Shown: one piece after another, positions 14,601 to 29,600 of the stretch
Layout of the letters: every line of letters begins with the position of its first letter
How positions within the stretch are numbered: the stretch's first letter is position 1
Source: Dipetalonema caudispina
Lineage: Eukaryota > Nematoda > Chromadorea > Rhabditida > Onchocercidae
Length of the DNA stretch: 64,000 nt
Reading direction: 5' to 3'
Assembly (NCBI GenBank): GCA_013365325.1
Contig: JABVXV010000096.1
Span: 1-64,000, forward strand
Made by a program: the position numbers and the translations under genes
The notes under the pieces: model-generated
Databases searched by the model: none
Seen by the model: the letters and a program-made list of their open reading frames with translations, nothing else
What the model was told of the DNA's origin: nothing

Positions 14601-17600
14601 AATCTATAAATTAGGCATTAAATACTTTTCTAGTTAGATCTGTTTCTCAATATCCCTCTCAAGTTCTCTTCAATCTCATTTTTCTTATATCTTCCGATAG
14701 AGCAAAACGGTGAACCTTCTTATTACAGTAATAGACTTACCTTAAATCCAGTAAGTGCAGCACTTCCGACATCTTTTTCACTAGCAAGAGATGTAGCAAT
14801 AGCTGTCAAACGATTTAAAAGTGACGGAGTTGAACCATCGATACCAGTTGATGGTGTTGAAAAATACATTTGTATCAGATACTCAGCTAAAATGGAGACA
14901 GTGTTCGAATGTCTCAACGTTTTGCTATCAGTAAACTTTCAGTCATTTTGATGCCATATAAACTATTACACAAAAAATACCATGAAAGAACACTACTCGT
15001 TTGAACAACTGGAAAATTAAGCCAAGGCTGGGAATAAAAAGCTGAGATAAACGCAGTCTTCTTTAAAAGACTAGAAGTTGAAACAAATCAGTTAAGCTTT
15101 CAAAGAAATGCTCAGTTTAATATGTTGCTTCATATTTTTAATACGATCCAACAAGCCGAAAGTACACAGGCACCCATTTGCGAAAACGACGAACCTTCTT
15201 TACGTATCCACTGGCGGATTATTTCACGTTGCTGATGATTTAGAGCAGATCCACTGGTAGACGATAATGGCATCGTAAATGAACTATGACCAGTAGACGA
15301 TGACTGCATCAAAACAGCCGAACATGAACTTCCCACAGCAGTAGATGGTGTGAAAGTTGAAATACGTCCACGCGATGTAGACGTATGAGCTGAAGATGGA
15401 GCACTTGCCGAACTACCAGATCCTAAAATTTCAATTAAACTAGTACATAAAAGTCCTGATATACTATAGAATCCATTTCATAGGAAAATCAAGACAACAG
15501 AAATGTTCTGGAATTGCGAAGAATGTTGATTAAATCAACAAATGAACACACGTAACTCACGTCGAGCTAAAGCATCAGAGCAACGCATTCAACTACAGCG
15601 GATAATAATAACAAATACCTGAAGGGTAATGATGCACCGATGTTGTCTGAGATTGACCAATAGTAGCGAAAAATGATGAGAGCGTGTTACTTGGTGATGT
15701 GCTATCATGTGGCGAATGTCCCGTTGATGATGATGTGCCCGGCATGCGAAATGATGGTAAACGTAACGTATGAAGGAAATTCGAAGGTGTTGTTTTACGA
15801 CGTGATTCCTTGCGGGATATAGGACTGCAACTGGGCAACGTTATCATACGCACGTATATAAATCTTATTATGAAGTACCCATCAATGTCCAATTGCTATT
15901 CCATAATAAAAATATGATACAGCAAATAAGTTTTCATCGATAATCGTTTATTTAAAGAACAGATTACAAGCGGTTGGTCAGATTTGGCACCTCGTTCGGA
16001 AGCTGACAAATCGATAAGGAGCATTTTGTTGCATATCCCCAACTAATTCAAGAAATTCCACTAACACATTTTTGATATGCTTCAAAGCGTATAATTTTCT
16101 CAAAATGATGTAACAGGAAGTGCAAATACCAGGAAAAGTTAAGTTCGAAAAATAAATGAGTGACTGAATGAGGTACCTCCGAAATTGTGTAAGTTTCGAT
16201 TCAGTGACATGACTATAAGTGTTAAGATTGCTGATAAGACTAGGGTGGGCAATGGTCGTATGATAAGCTGCTATAATTTCATTCAAATCTAAGATGTGAG
16301 CGATCAGTGAGATGTACTGTTGCAATGGATTATAATAGTAAGTGCTGTGGGTGAATTGCATTCCAGAAAGGCTATTACAAACAAAATGTTCCAAAAGTAG
16401 AACCAATTCGAATTGCGTCACTTTGTAGTTGATTTAAAATTCCTAACAATCAGTTCTGCAGGTATGTTTAATATCTGTGCAAATCAAATATTCCATATCG
16501 TCAAATTTGTAACAATTGCAAACTCAGAGAAAGAGAGAGGATCCAAACCTCTCCGGTGAAGTTTTACGACGATGACGACCACCATTCGGTGAAACGATAA
16601 CACGAGTAGCATTACTTGAGCTTGGACCCGCCTCTGCAGTAGACACTGCCAACTGTGTGATATTACGAGTTCTTGTACTTGTACTTTGCTTAGCTGAAAC
16701 CATCCATATCTTGAATTTGCCGCACAAGCTGATAAGTTATATTAACATCACTCTCCGAAAATATGCGTGTATGTTGAACAATAGGACAACCCTGATGCTC
16801 TGCTCTGCGTGTAGTCCGGTGATCGGTGTTGATATTTGCTAAATTGCATGCCGCACGCTTCTCCAATGTTTCTATCCGAATTTTAATTAGTTATAGAAAA
16901 TGCCAAATTATAATAACATTAAATAAAAGTAAATATAATCCGATTTGCATCTTTTCTAAATTGCAGTGCAAAAACCATCTAAAAAATTTTACTAGTTGAA
17001 GATGCTCCTTCCGCCAATTCCGATGATGCTCGTGTTTTCGGGCCACTTCGAGTTCGGGTCCCGATAGTGGCAGCTGCATTGTCTTGTTCACAAGCCGGTG
17101 TAGCGGTTTGTGTCGATGGAACTGATACCGGTGATTCAAGCTTCATTTTGGACAGTTTTTCAATTTCGTGTGCAACACCTTCAAACATCAACTAATCATG
17201 GAAAACGCAAACTGTAAATCAAGACACCAATTCATTACCTGATAAAAAAAGGGAGTACTTTTTTCATTTTCTACAAATTTTCTTTCCAATAGGAAAGAAA
17301 ATCATTGCGAGGAAAAATGGATGCGAGATCTATTTCAAAGAAGAAAAGGTGCTGCACAACATGCAATCTGCTAGTCTTTTCCCATTTTCGCGATTCAAAA
17401 AAAAACACTGAGATAAGAAAAAGGGAAATAAAATCAACCTTCGCGCTTGAATAATGGTTCATACATATCCGGAAATTTATCCAAAAGTAGATGAGCCAAC
17501 TGCAACGCCGACGCCACAACACAAAGATCTTTGCTTCGTGCGCTAGCCAAAGCACTAGCGATATGTCCAGCAAGGGGAAGATTTGCCAGAATATCTTTCA

Positions 17601-20600
17601 GTACTCTTACATCCGATGGATAGATCATTCTCAAAGTTACACGTAAGCTTTCATAACGAAGTGCCGGACCACTCTACAAAAGAGTAAGAATTCAAAATGC
17701 AAAAACTGCTTTAACCGACCGAAATTTTCAGCAAATAAAAAAACACTTCATAAGGGAAAGAAGACAACTTACTGAACTGCCATCGATTTCCACTAATATT
17801 GGAAGAAGTAACTGCACAACTTGTTCTAGGAGCACTGGCTCTGTTTTCATCAACTCCAAACGACGATCTTCTTCTGGAGACGCTGTTTTACTTTCTGTAA
17901 AATAACTTCTAAGTCCACTAATTAATATTTTAGCGTAAGAGACAAGTTCACTAGCTATACTTCGAATCGTTCGAATATTTTTTCAGTATACGATTCCATA
18001 AAACCACTAGCCTGTTCGTATAATCAGTATGCCATGTAGATAAATAACAAAATACAGGAGTTGGTCGATTTTTAAAGATTCAGTATGTTGAGATTGCAAA
18101 AAAACGAAATTTTAGTAGTTCTTGCTTCTATCAGATGATTTATTTAGCAGATCACTACATCCCAGTTAAAAATCAGAGAGTTATCAGAGAATTCTCAAGA
18201 GAAAAATAAATAAAAAATTTCGAATTCAATATTTTTACACAAAGCATAGAATTCAGACTTCAGAAATTGAATTGTCAATTTCCCTTAAATATCAAAACTC
18301 CAGTGAAACTTACTAAAAACAGATGCTCGTCGTTGTATAACTCTTTCCTTACCCGTCGAATGGTTTCGTTGCACCATTCGTTGCAAATCAATTTTATAAA
18401 CATTTCCGTTAATTTGAAGATTTACTTCTGTTTCATTTGTTGTATATGCCATCTATAAAATACATGATTTCGACAAAGTCGCACGAGAAGCTTTTTATTC
18501 AAATCTTAGTTATTTTCAACTAAAAACAACGAAAATGAAGTACAGGAAACATGTAATTAAAAATTCATTTCTAACACTTTTTTCGCCTAAACCAGCTTGC
18601 CTTTGGTCCTAAATAAACTCACATATAACTACATAACAATTGTCCTTCACTCTCTTAATAAAAAACAAATTTTGCGAAAACTATACACATTGCATTCATG
18701 AAAGTAAGGATGAGAGAAATGGTTCAACTTAGCAGCTAAATATGTAAATATTCTATGAAACAAAGCCTTTATTCCTGGTAGTTTCTTTTCGGAAAATTTT
18801 TCGTCAAAAAAACAACGGTATTAAGAATACCTCAATAAGTCGCGAATCGAAATGAGTAAATGGCAACCACTGATTAGAGTCATCTCTCCAATACCATAAT
18901 GTCGGTTGGAAATCATAATAAGTACCGTGCGAACGTAGCATTACGCTATCTATTTCAAAGATTCCATCAACTGGTAAACGTGGCATTAGTTCTCTGTAAA
19001 AAAGAAAAAAAAAAACCCTCAAATATATCTGGCATATCGAAACTTTTTCCATGCTGACAGTTCTAGAAGTAAGCTGTATGCGATTCGGTGTGGAGAATAG
19101 AAACTTTTTTATACTGGAATGTACAGTTCAACATATGAAATGATTCCGTAACAACGGAGTTGTGTCATGTGATAACTGATATTTCTAGTAATAGGATGTT
19201 AACTTTCATTAAGTCCATGCAGATGAAATATTTAGCACCAAAAAGATGAAATTTTTAAAAAAAGAGCAAAGTGGGACAAAAAAGATGAAAACTAACCCAG
19301 CTAGGTAAACCAATTCTTGTAAGTGTTGCGGTGGGCGATCGACAATTTCAAAAGTCGTATGATCACCTTCCTTTGATCCAACAATCAAAAATTTGATAGT
19401 TCTAGCAAAATCTGTAAAAAATGACCTGAATAATGAACTTATAAATGTAATAAAAAAAGCTTAATACTCTTCTGGTTGCAAACAACTAATTGGTTTGTTT
19501 ATCCATTCAGTTATTTAACTAACCAACATAATCAGTATATCGGTCAATCTAAACGACCTGCATCTAACGATATGTGTTTGCTGCATGCAGTCTCCACTCA
19601 TCTCTTTCTCGAAGCCAAAGAAAAGAGAACATAAACTAACCCATATAAACTAATGCAACTGCCAAATCGCTACACCTGGAAGCCATTGAACGTAACATTC
19701 GTATCAACGATTGGAATGTATTCGGCCCCACGGCACAAGGTTGTACCAGGAGTAACTGCTGTACATTTTTCAACAATGCATGATTTTGGCCCGCTATTTC
19801 TCGCAATTTATCGGCATGATTACGCATATTGTCCACAAGACGGCAGAATAATACACAAACTGATTCCAGACATCGTTTATCCTGGAAAATGATGGCAACT
19901 TATATCACCATTTTTGCATATTTCCGAATTAAAACCATATATGAAATCCTTCCTTGAACTTTTTTTTTAAATGGAAATTCTCCACTTTCCCACAAATCTG
20001 AACAGCAACAAAATTTCTCTTTATACATTTCTATCTTCTGCTACAAACAAGAAAAAAGCTTGTCATTCACCTCAATTAGGAGTCGTTGAGTAAGATCAGC
20101 CAGTGATTCACGCACTTGAGAAAAATCACTAGCTGATACATATGTCGCACAATTAGCAGCTATTTGAAATGCTAAACGCTGTGATGGGACGGAAAAAAAA
20201 TCAACATGCGATATCGTCGCTGCGATGCCACCCTAAATTAAAGAAATTCAAAGTTAGAAATTATTTAAATGTAATTTTTATGCAACGCTAATTCAAAGAG
20301 TTATATCATTCCATTGTGTCTAGTTCAAATTATTCAATGATCATCAATATCGGTTTTTGTGATGACTGCGTTTCGTTTATTATTCTATGCATTTCTTTTA
20401 TCACCATGGGTATAAAAGGAATCTGTTTCAATTGACAGATAATGGGATCTCCATTTTTCAATATATAATAGAAAATATAGCGATATAAAACAAAAAGTTC
20501 ACAACATATATTCCATTATCGCATATTAACAGCAGATAATATTTATAATGGAACAAATCCTATAATGGAACATATAACAAACTTACAGCCGACATTATGT

Positions 20601-23600
20601 TTTTTCCATTTCTTTTTGACATCACTTCCAACGCCATTAATGACTGTTCCGCTACATCAATGCATTCGATGCGTTTCAACTGGAACAAATTTCATATTAA
20701 AAAGTTCATCCAGCACTATTTATTTCCCGAAATCTGTCCTGTCCTTCGTCAAGACGACAAGGAACAGTAATAACTGAGAATTAGGGAAAGAGACAGAGCT
20801 TTACTGTTGCTTATTGCTTTGCTAACAACTCTTGAAGTCGGTATTCACAGTCATTGTCAGAATAGAGTTCCAAAGCCTACTTTTACAGCTATAATAACCA
20901 GATAAGAAAAATATCCAGCTCTTTGTGATTCGTTAAATAAGATGGTTCAAAGAAGAAAAAAAGAACTCGTTTAAGCTAGATATCTACCTTTACTATCAAT
21001 GCAGGTATAACACATCAAACTACCAAAAAGTTTGATGTGTTATGCCTGCAGGTTCTATTAAACCTATACAACGGTTTTTAGCTGATCAGAAACGGCATCA
21101 CAAAAAGACAATCAGTAATAAGATGTTATAGAATGCTTATTACTGCTCCATAATTTCTAAAATATATTTACGGCGACTTCTTCCCCTACCAGGATTAGTT
21201 CGAAAACTGTCTATCCATTCACTTTTCGTAGTGAATAACTGAAACATTTGGAAAAAGATAAATTCTAATAATGGAAACCTTTTCAAGAAGATGCGGCACT
21301 GTATCGATAACGACTGGTAATGCACGCGGTAAAGCTTCCAGCATATTTGATATACATCTTGCAGCCGTAAGCATCTGAAATGAAACGTTCGAAATTATGA
21401 CGAAAGATGAAATTAGCAGACCGTACCGCTTTTGATTTCGTGGACTGATTCGAGTTATCTTGCAAGACTCGAGTCATGTGCTTGGTTTTAGTCATCCAGT
21501 GTGAACTACAAAACATCTACCGATACTGGCATAATTGACAGAGGACGGATATTTCGTACGAAATAAGGCTCTCGATACTAATTGTTTACCACTTATGATA
21601 AAACATTTTAATGAATCGAAACCTCAACTTACCAACACAAAATTATGCTCCTTCTGAAGTAATATAATGAGAGCATGAACGATATCTTTGATTGGTAAAT
21701 TTGGAAGGCTTTCTTCATTGCCCAAAAGTAGCATATCGGCTAATTCGGTAGCTGCATCCAATTGACTAAGTTCACTTGTAGAACGCAAACGTTCCATTAT
21801 TGACACAACTCGTGCATCTGAAACATCTAATTGATAAATATAATACAACTGAAGACAACCAAACTGATAGCATCAGCCAGGTGATTTTATGAAAATGAAA
21901 TTAGTCTTTAACAATAAACAAACAAGTACTCTTTTTAGTGGCAGGACAGAAATGAAATTAATCGTCTATTTCTGAGTCATTCTAATATATGACCTGGCTT
22001 CAAACATATTGCTTATACTATGAAATTTTCATTCATAGCATATAACATATCTCTTAATTACTAATAAAAGCTACTCTACTCAACAGAACGCAAATATCAC
22101 TATCGGTACCACTTAAATTATAACTAACATTTCCTTTGTTTATAAGTTCTGTTAATATAGTTTAGTATATTTAGAAATCTTCGAGTAACTCCATATACAT
22201 ATTTCACAACTGACAACTATGAGAATTAAAATTCACAAGATACTAAAGACCCATTTAAATACATCACAAAATGAAGAATCAAATCGGCTGTCATCCACTC
22301 TTACATTCCTAGATTACTCTCTATCTCTAGTTTCGTATAAATTAATTCATCTTTTGGATCCTTATATAAAGTACACAAAAAGAAGATACCTGCAACTTTT
22401 ACAGCACTTACCGACTAGAAAGTCGAATATGAAAATTCAGATTACATAACCCTTGAAGTTTTCTTACTATCGCAAATACTCACACACACATGCACACACG
22501 TACAAACAGACACTCATAAAAGTATTTTATCTTAGCAGGATTTAATACATAAATGCTTATTTGGTTAATTGAATGATAATCATTGATAACGATAAGATAA
22601 GCAATTCTAGTGGAAACAGCAGTCTAACAGTTGTATTTCAAGTTTGTTTCAAAAGATCAAACGGTAAGAAAAGATCGCTCTTCCTACTCCTACTCGTCAG
22701 CTCACTGCCCTTCCCCCATAGATCCACAAATACTTGACTTGGTAAATGTGGCAATCAATGCATTAACAACATGAATAGGTTATATCCCATTACTTTTCTT
22801 CCTTTTGTCTTCTTTTTTGCCTTTCGTTCCTTCTTTCATACTCTTCCTCTCTAGTTTCAAAGAGCTCTTTTGAGCTCTTAGATCTTAGATAGGAATCCAA
22901 CCGGTGAGGTATCAGAATTTCCAGCCTGAAACATTTGCTGGACTGAAAAAAAAAAAAAAAATGATAAATTTCGCGCACTTTTGAGTAGGCGGAATAACGA
23001 AGTTTTCGCTGAAATAACGATAACAGCAAAAACAAGGTTTAAAGTTTGCTACACAAATTTTTGAAGCATATAGAGAATTGAAACAACAAGTTTTGAAATA
23101 AATACAACTACTACTACTACTCCACTCCAAGATGAACCATCAGATAAGTTCTTGGAAAGTGAAAAAAAAAAGAAAAAAGAAAGAAACTAAAAGGAAGTAC
23201 ATTACAACTTCATCGTTTTTGAAAGATAAAAATATGTAAGTAATGATTGGTTATGTAGTTGAATGACATGTGAATACTATTCCTTATCAAACACTATCTT
23301 CCTAACTAATAGAAAAAGAAGAATGGCAACTAATCTTATCTTTACGGTAATGATGATCATAGCAATCAGATAACAATAACTGGAACAGGTGATATAAAAG
23401 AGATAATGAATCGATACGAATCAACGGAGCCTTATTACACTATCATTACGATACATTTCCCAAGTCTCCCATCAAATCACTCTCTTTTTATCCAGACTGG
23501 TCATTTGACCCTTCTTTAGACAGCACTATCCTATTACTTTTCTGGATAAGTAGATCAACTTTTCCTATCTTACACATGGGGAATTATTTTCATATAAATC

Positions 23601-26600
23601 AACCTTGTAGAATTAATTGAGAAAAATCTTCATAAACAGGTCGAAATATTTTGCATAAGATTTTAAAACCAAAACCAAAACCAGTTATATATACAAAGGA
23701 TTAACAAGTAATGTATATATAACGCATCGTACACGTATATTAGACGTCATACGAATGTCACATATAAACATCATACAAGGAATTATATATACATGTAATT
23801 ATCACACTACATACGACATCCAGATAACAAAATCATCTACCACCTATATGCATTGCTGTTTGGAAATTAACTAACCAATTTTATGTTAAATATTTCTTAT
23901 TCTTGCATAGATTTTATGCAAGTTAGCTGCCATTTTTATTATCCAAATTTTTGCATTTTTCCATTTAAACTAATTTTCAAATATTCGCATATCTAAAAGC
24001 TCTTCCAGGACAAAAAAAAAAAAAGAGCAACGCGTCGTTATCTCGTTCAACTTCTCTCTCTCTCTCAATAAAGAAAAAAAAAAACGAAACGGTAGGGAGA
24101 TCGAGGAAACAAAAAACTGAAAGTTGGAAAAATAAAACATTATAGTAATTTATCACTGTAACCAACTATTATATGCTAAAATAGCTGATAAGCATCTCCC
24201 AAGATGTTTTATCCCTTCCTATCCTTTTAAAATATTGCTCTTTTACTTCAATTTTTACCAAAGTTCAAATTGTAAAAGATACATATCCTGTTTAGATTAA
24301 ATCATCAATCACTCAATTTCAACTTGAAATCTTTTTTTTTTTTGAGATTCATGTGGTGTAAAAAAAAGAGAAAAAAAAACCGAAATGTCACAGGTATAGC
24401 ACTTTACAAATATTTGAAATGAGATAATTATGTGATTTAAAAAGCATAAATCACAATAGTTGATCAACTTGATATATATCACGTAACATATATAGTTTAA
24501 TAATCAATCTAAGTTTCTGCTCGAGGATTTCGGTATATCTCATCTGAGTTTCGTCACAACTGTAATATGACAAGAAAATAGATGTAATATGATAAAACTC
24601 TCGAGTAATTTCAAATCTAAGCTCGCAGTTGTAATCAATATATACTACTTGCACTACTACAAAAGGATAGTCAAAACTCAAGCAATGTTGAACCCACTCT
24701 TGAACCAGAGAACGGTTGCGATAGGATGGGCTAAGCAGTAAATATATGGCCTGGCACTGAGTAGTACGACAAACTTTCGAGAAGGTGTGCATATAAGCCA
24801 GAAGCATATCGACGAAATCTCCATAGGGGAAAAGTTGGCCTGCTAATCATCTGCTAAGCTCATATTCCATAACCATTTGTAGCCCAATCCACTAGTCTCC
24901 TGTAAATCTGCTGCTATTTCAACGTCATCTTGAGATGTAATAATGGTATGGTACGAAACTCGGCATTATGATTGATCCTTCCGGCTTGCATAAAATTTTT
25001 TGAAATACTAAATTAGAAATATATATTAATTTTATCAATAAAATGTTCCCTTTGAATAATTCTCGTTATGTTATTCATTTCTTTAATTGGTCCCTCGAAG
25101 CATTTTATGTACTGTTAATACCATCAATATCAACAGCAATAGCAACAGCAACAACAATTGCAGCAGTAGCAGTAGTAGCAGTAGCAACAATAGTGGTAGC
25201 AGTAGCACAACTTGATGTTTGTGTGCTCAATCAATATATGAATTTTGCCACAAGTGAAGGTTTGTGGCAAAATGTTGTTGCCGCTGTTTGAATTTCTTTA
25301 AGCAGTGATGATCTTTAATCTTAATCCAAAGAATTCAATCCCGAGAAGAAATAATTCAGGCTGTAATAACTCGAAAAATGAAAGATCATCGGAACAAGTT
25401 ATTAAACAGATACGAATTTAGTTTTGCTCCATCCAACTGTTATTTTGTGAACAAAAAAAAAAAGAAAAGTGAAATATTTCTAAACTTTCTAATACCCTAA
25501 CCTTTTGGAATTTCTGGAAATCCCAGAAATCTCTAAATACCATGATTTGCACAACACAGTTTACTTGAATGTGAATTTGAGGACAGAATAAGTTGACAGT
25601 TCCCGAATATCCAATTGTAGTATGTTAAAAATCTATACAGTTATTACAGTGTACAGACAAAAAATTCAAAAATAAAAAAGAAGTCAGTGCTAAAAAGATA
25701 CACATCTACATGTTATTGGTAACAGTATCTCTAGTATTGCTAAGATAGACTCTGTCTGGAATCTGAACAACTTCAAGTTTATTCGAATAAATATAAAAAA
25801 CAGATAGTCTGACGGAATGGCTAAATTCTGTATAATCTACTCTCACTAGATTCTTACTCGCAACTGTCCATGGGAAAAACTGTATCTGATACCTTCCATT
25901 ACTACTTCCGAATGGGTTTCCAGAATCCCAGATAATTCAGATTTGCCCAAACTTCTGTAAGATAAACCAAAGTCCAATTAGGCAGTAAAAATATTGAAGA
26001 TTACTCACGATATTTAATTCGAATCTTTTACCCAAAGGAACCTTGTTTATGACTTACAGTTTGCGTACTTCTATAACCTCAGCTATCAATTTCTGCACCT
26101 AATTAGTTAGAATTTATGTAACAAATCAAATAGAATAAAGTTTGACCCATAGAGTAAAATATTAAAAGCTATTTTCGAAAGATATCTTACCCGCACCAAC
26201 TGGTTGAATAAAACCGTGTCTCAAACCTCCGGTCCACGTATTTTGGGCGAGATTATCCGAATCTAAATGTTCGAACATTACTAGAGCAAACTAAAATCGA
26301 GTATTAATGACAGCTTCCACTTTTCGTAATCATAATTCGACAAAATTTCCATATCCGATCATCAATACTTTCAAGTTCAGGTAAATTAAATTTACGAAGT
26401 TCGAAAATCTGAAGTTTAATGAAGTAATCGGATGCAAGTTAAATTTCATTAGGACTTAAACTGCTGCTACCAATTATCAAATCTAAAGCTTGCAACACGG
26501 GATAAATGTTCTCGCTGAATCCAAATTATTTCAAACTAAATGTTCCACATCTTGATAGCCATATGTTTATACGAGACTAAATTTGATCACAGGAACACTG

Positions 26601-29600
26601 CAGCCAACTTCTACAAATTTACCCTACCGTCAAGAGTGAAATCGCGTGCAACTCTTCGCCGAACATTTCGCAAACTCAACGGATCGTTCGACTGTCCTTG
26701 AACTGTCCTTACACCTAAACAACCTAGGATTAATTTAAAATAAAACTACACCAAATTTTGAAATGAAAAAGTATCTTAGTTTCCTTTTTTTTTTCGCAAA
26801 CTTATCATTTCGAAGGGAAATTTTCACAAAACAAAGCTTATTTCTACAAAAGTTACCTTACCCATAATCTGGCCCATTGTTACTGTTTGTTCTGCATGCA
26901 GTGAACTCATCAAATGATGAAATTGCTGTTGTTCTAAATAGTACACATTTTTACATGTCAAGTGACTTTTCTGAGATTAATCCTTACACTATCGAACTGT
27001 CTCAGTAGAAATAGGCAAATTATGCCCTTTTTCTTCATCATCCATATCGCCCCTTTAATTCATCTTTAATCCCCTCATTAGGCTCCCTTTCTGGCCTAAC
27101 TTTCTAAACATTCTGTTTTAAATTATATTATTTCCAATTGTCTTATCCTATAAACACTAACGCAAATGAACCTAACCTGTAATAATTATATTTGGAATCC
27201 CCATTTGTAAACTCTCCACATCTAAACAAGTGGTGAGTATTACCTATGAAATCAAATTCTAAACAAACAGATTGAATAATTGATCTGTGTATTCACACAT
27301 ACAATACCGCTCTCATAGAATGACGATTTTTGCCATAGGATAAAAATAGGAAAAACAGCATTGATTTCCTGTTAGTGCTAAGGATATGAAAAGGAAACAG
27401 AATGCAAATATCGGATGATTATGTTTGTTATTAATAGCTATATCAATTGATATGCTACAAAATACACTTAATTTAAATACTAATGCGACAATGGAACAAG
27501 CATTTGTTCGATAACAGCCCAAATCGGCTATATATGCTTTAAGGATATTGTGTACAACAAATCGCCCCGGTAAGAAACTGAATATCACACAGAGTATAAA
27601 TTGATCAGTTTGACAGAGCTCAAATTTGTTAAGACAGCTAGACACTGCATCCTGTGTAGTGTCTGTTAGTTCCGGATATCCGTCAATTAGACGAAACAAG
27701 TGAACGAAAAAAAAAATCATTCCAGAACTAATTGGTTCCCATGCGACAGACAGAATGCATAATTACTGTACAATCCTTCGCTTTTATTTTTTCAATTCAT
27801 CAAATGCCAACACAAGTTTACATCGATGCTTTTGGGCAAGCCTCTTCATCTTTCCGGGTAACAGTGGAGAGAGATTAAGGATAAAAAGACTCAAATAAAG
27901 ACACCTAAATTTACGGCCTCCATTAAACTTGGTCGATTAATACAATTTCTAACATAATTTCGTGAATACTTCCCTTCTCTCTCCTCTCAACTAACATATC
28001 TGCGATGATCACAAAAAGGAGCAAACAGATATGACATAGTGGATGGTACTTTGAAGGACAGGGGACCTTCCTGAAAATACGGATGTAATAACAAGAGTAC
28101 TTACTAGGATGCGCGTGTGCTGAACCAAGTAAATGCTGAACGCGAGGTACAAGCGCACCAAGAAATGAAGAAGCTGTGTGAACAGCTTGCGACCTGAATA
28201 AAATGATTTATCGAACATGTATAAAATTTTTGGAACTGATCATTTTCCAGAAACTCAAAAGACTTGAATATGCCAAAACTATTATTTCGCGCCATTAACG
28301 GTAAATGCGACAAAACAGGAAGGTGAAGGTATATGTAGAGTACGGAAACACATGACCAATTCATAGATCATGCCACATAGATGCTGCAGATATCTTATAG
28401 CTAGTATAACTGTCAACTACTTACTACAAAACAGTACATTAAAGAGCTCTACTTTTTAAAGGAATTACCATCAAGTATTCCACTTGGCATACTACGAATG
28501 ATATAACCATATGCTTCCACTTGCAATTATTCAAGAACTATTTGTGGAAAATTTACCGTTGCAAGTTTCTAAACTGTGAAGAATGATTTTCAGCAGTATT
28601 AACATCACCGTTCACAGTTCTTGAAAGTTCTGTAGTCGTAGTTGTTGTTGCGGCATTGCTGTTTATTGGTGTGCTCAGTGCTGCGTTGTTACTAGCAGTT
28701 ACCGTATTTGGACTTGCATCATCTGCTGTGTCCTGGATCAATATTGCGGAGCATAAATAATGGCATCGATATACAAATATCAATATGAGTCATGGAAAGG
28801 ATCGATACATTTTCCAGTCCCATCTTTCATTCAAATCATTTCGAAGAAATAAACGAAAACAAAGCTGTAAGACTTTTTTCAGAGCCTGAAATGTAAATAA
28901 GAGCCAAACAATAAACATATTCAACCTGCACAACTACACCAAGCTGCGGGGCCGAACGACAACCACTTGGTTCGCCTTGCTGTACGAAAGTTGGTGAAAC
29001 ACGATTCGCTGTGCTTTCACAACGCCTATAATACAGTGCAATGTTTCACTGGAGACAAATAATATAATAATTGCAAATCTAAAAAACGCTTTACAATACA
29101 AATTTTGTGATATTTGTGCCACGATGACATTTAAATTTCGTTGCCGATTCTACAATATTATCAATGGTTTAAATAAGAATTAGCAAGATCATTGTAAACC
29201 TTTCCTTTTGCCTCACATCTACGCAAATATGTTGGCGTATACATATGTACTTGTGGAATGTAATAATGAATCGATGACATTAGTGAAAACGACTTCCTAC
29301 AAGCCAAATGACATACAAAAATGACATACGCGATACTGTGGCAGAGACCCGTTGCTGAACTATGCGCACGAGTGCGTGTTGATGACGAAGTGCTCGGTTG
29401 CTGCTCACTGTTATTTGCCGTACGTGAGCTCTCCGCTCCAGTAGCTACTCGGCCCGCCACAGTGGTTCGACCTTTACGAGCTCGCGGTCTATCCTTTGAG
29501 CTCCTGGAGTAGTATAGTTTTATTTAAGGAATTCGGCACACATCATCAATAACTACACAAAACTCAATCTCGTGGGAAAAAGAAAAAAAAACCACCTCCG

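Larger units (their letters stand above)
21827..28104 (-). other. TRIP12 intron 9 (6.3 kb), unusually long
   Basis: Every other intron of the gene is under about 1.3 kb. Near 21.9-24.3 kb it is AT-rich with homopolymer runs and nothing coding that I recognise. From about 24.45 to 27.7 kb it contains many GC-richer, open, splice-flanked pieces on the minus strand (separate entry). A degenerate trinucleotide repeat of the CAG/GTA kind lies at 25126-25210. Confidence 0.8.

Noticed and set aside
15978..16421. 147-codon open frame on the minus strand in TRIP12 intron 21
   Set aside because: It lies between two exons that join in phase without it, has no recognised motif, and one such opening in 64 kb is not surprising.
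21140..21240. Open minus-strand piece that could be a TRIP12 exon ([14 protein letters not shown]...)
   Set aside because: Exon 21279-21374 joins exon 20587-20679 directly in phase and matches the family there without an insertion; the piece ends in a stop rather than a donor.
25043..25291. Plus-strand frame rich in Ala and Val
   Set aside because: It is produced by a degenerate trinucleotide repeat at 25126-25210.
27313..27720. 135-codon minus-strand open frame in TRIP12 intron 9
   Set aside because: It is hydrophobic and AT-rich with no known motif. Part of it (about 27440-27560) could be an exon of the unassigned cluster, but I cannot support the whole frame as a gene.
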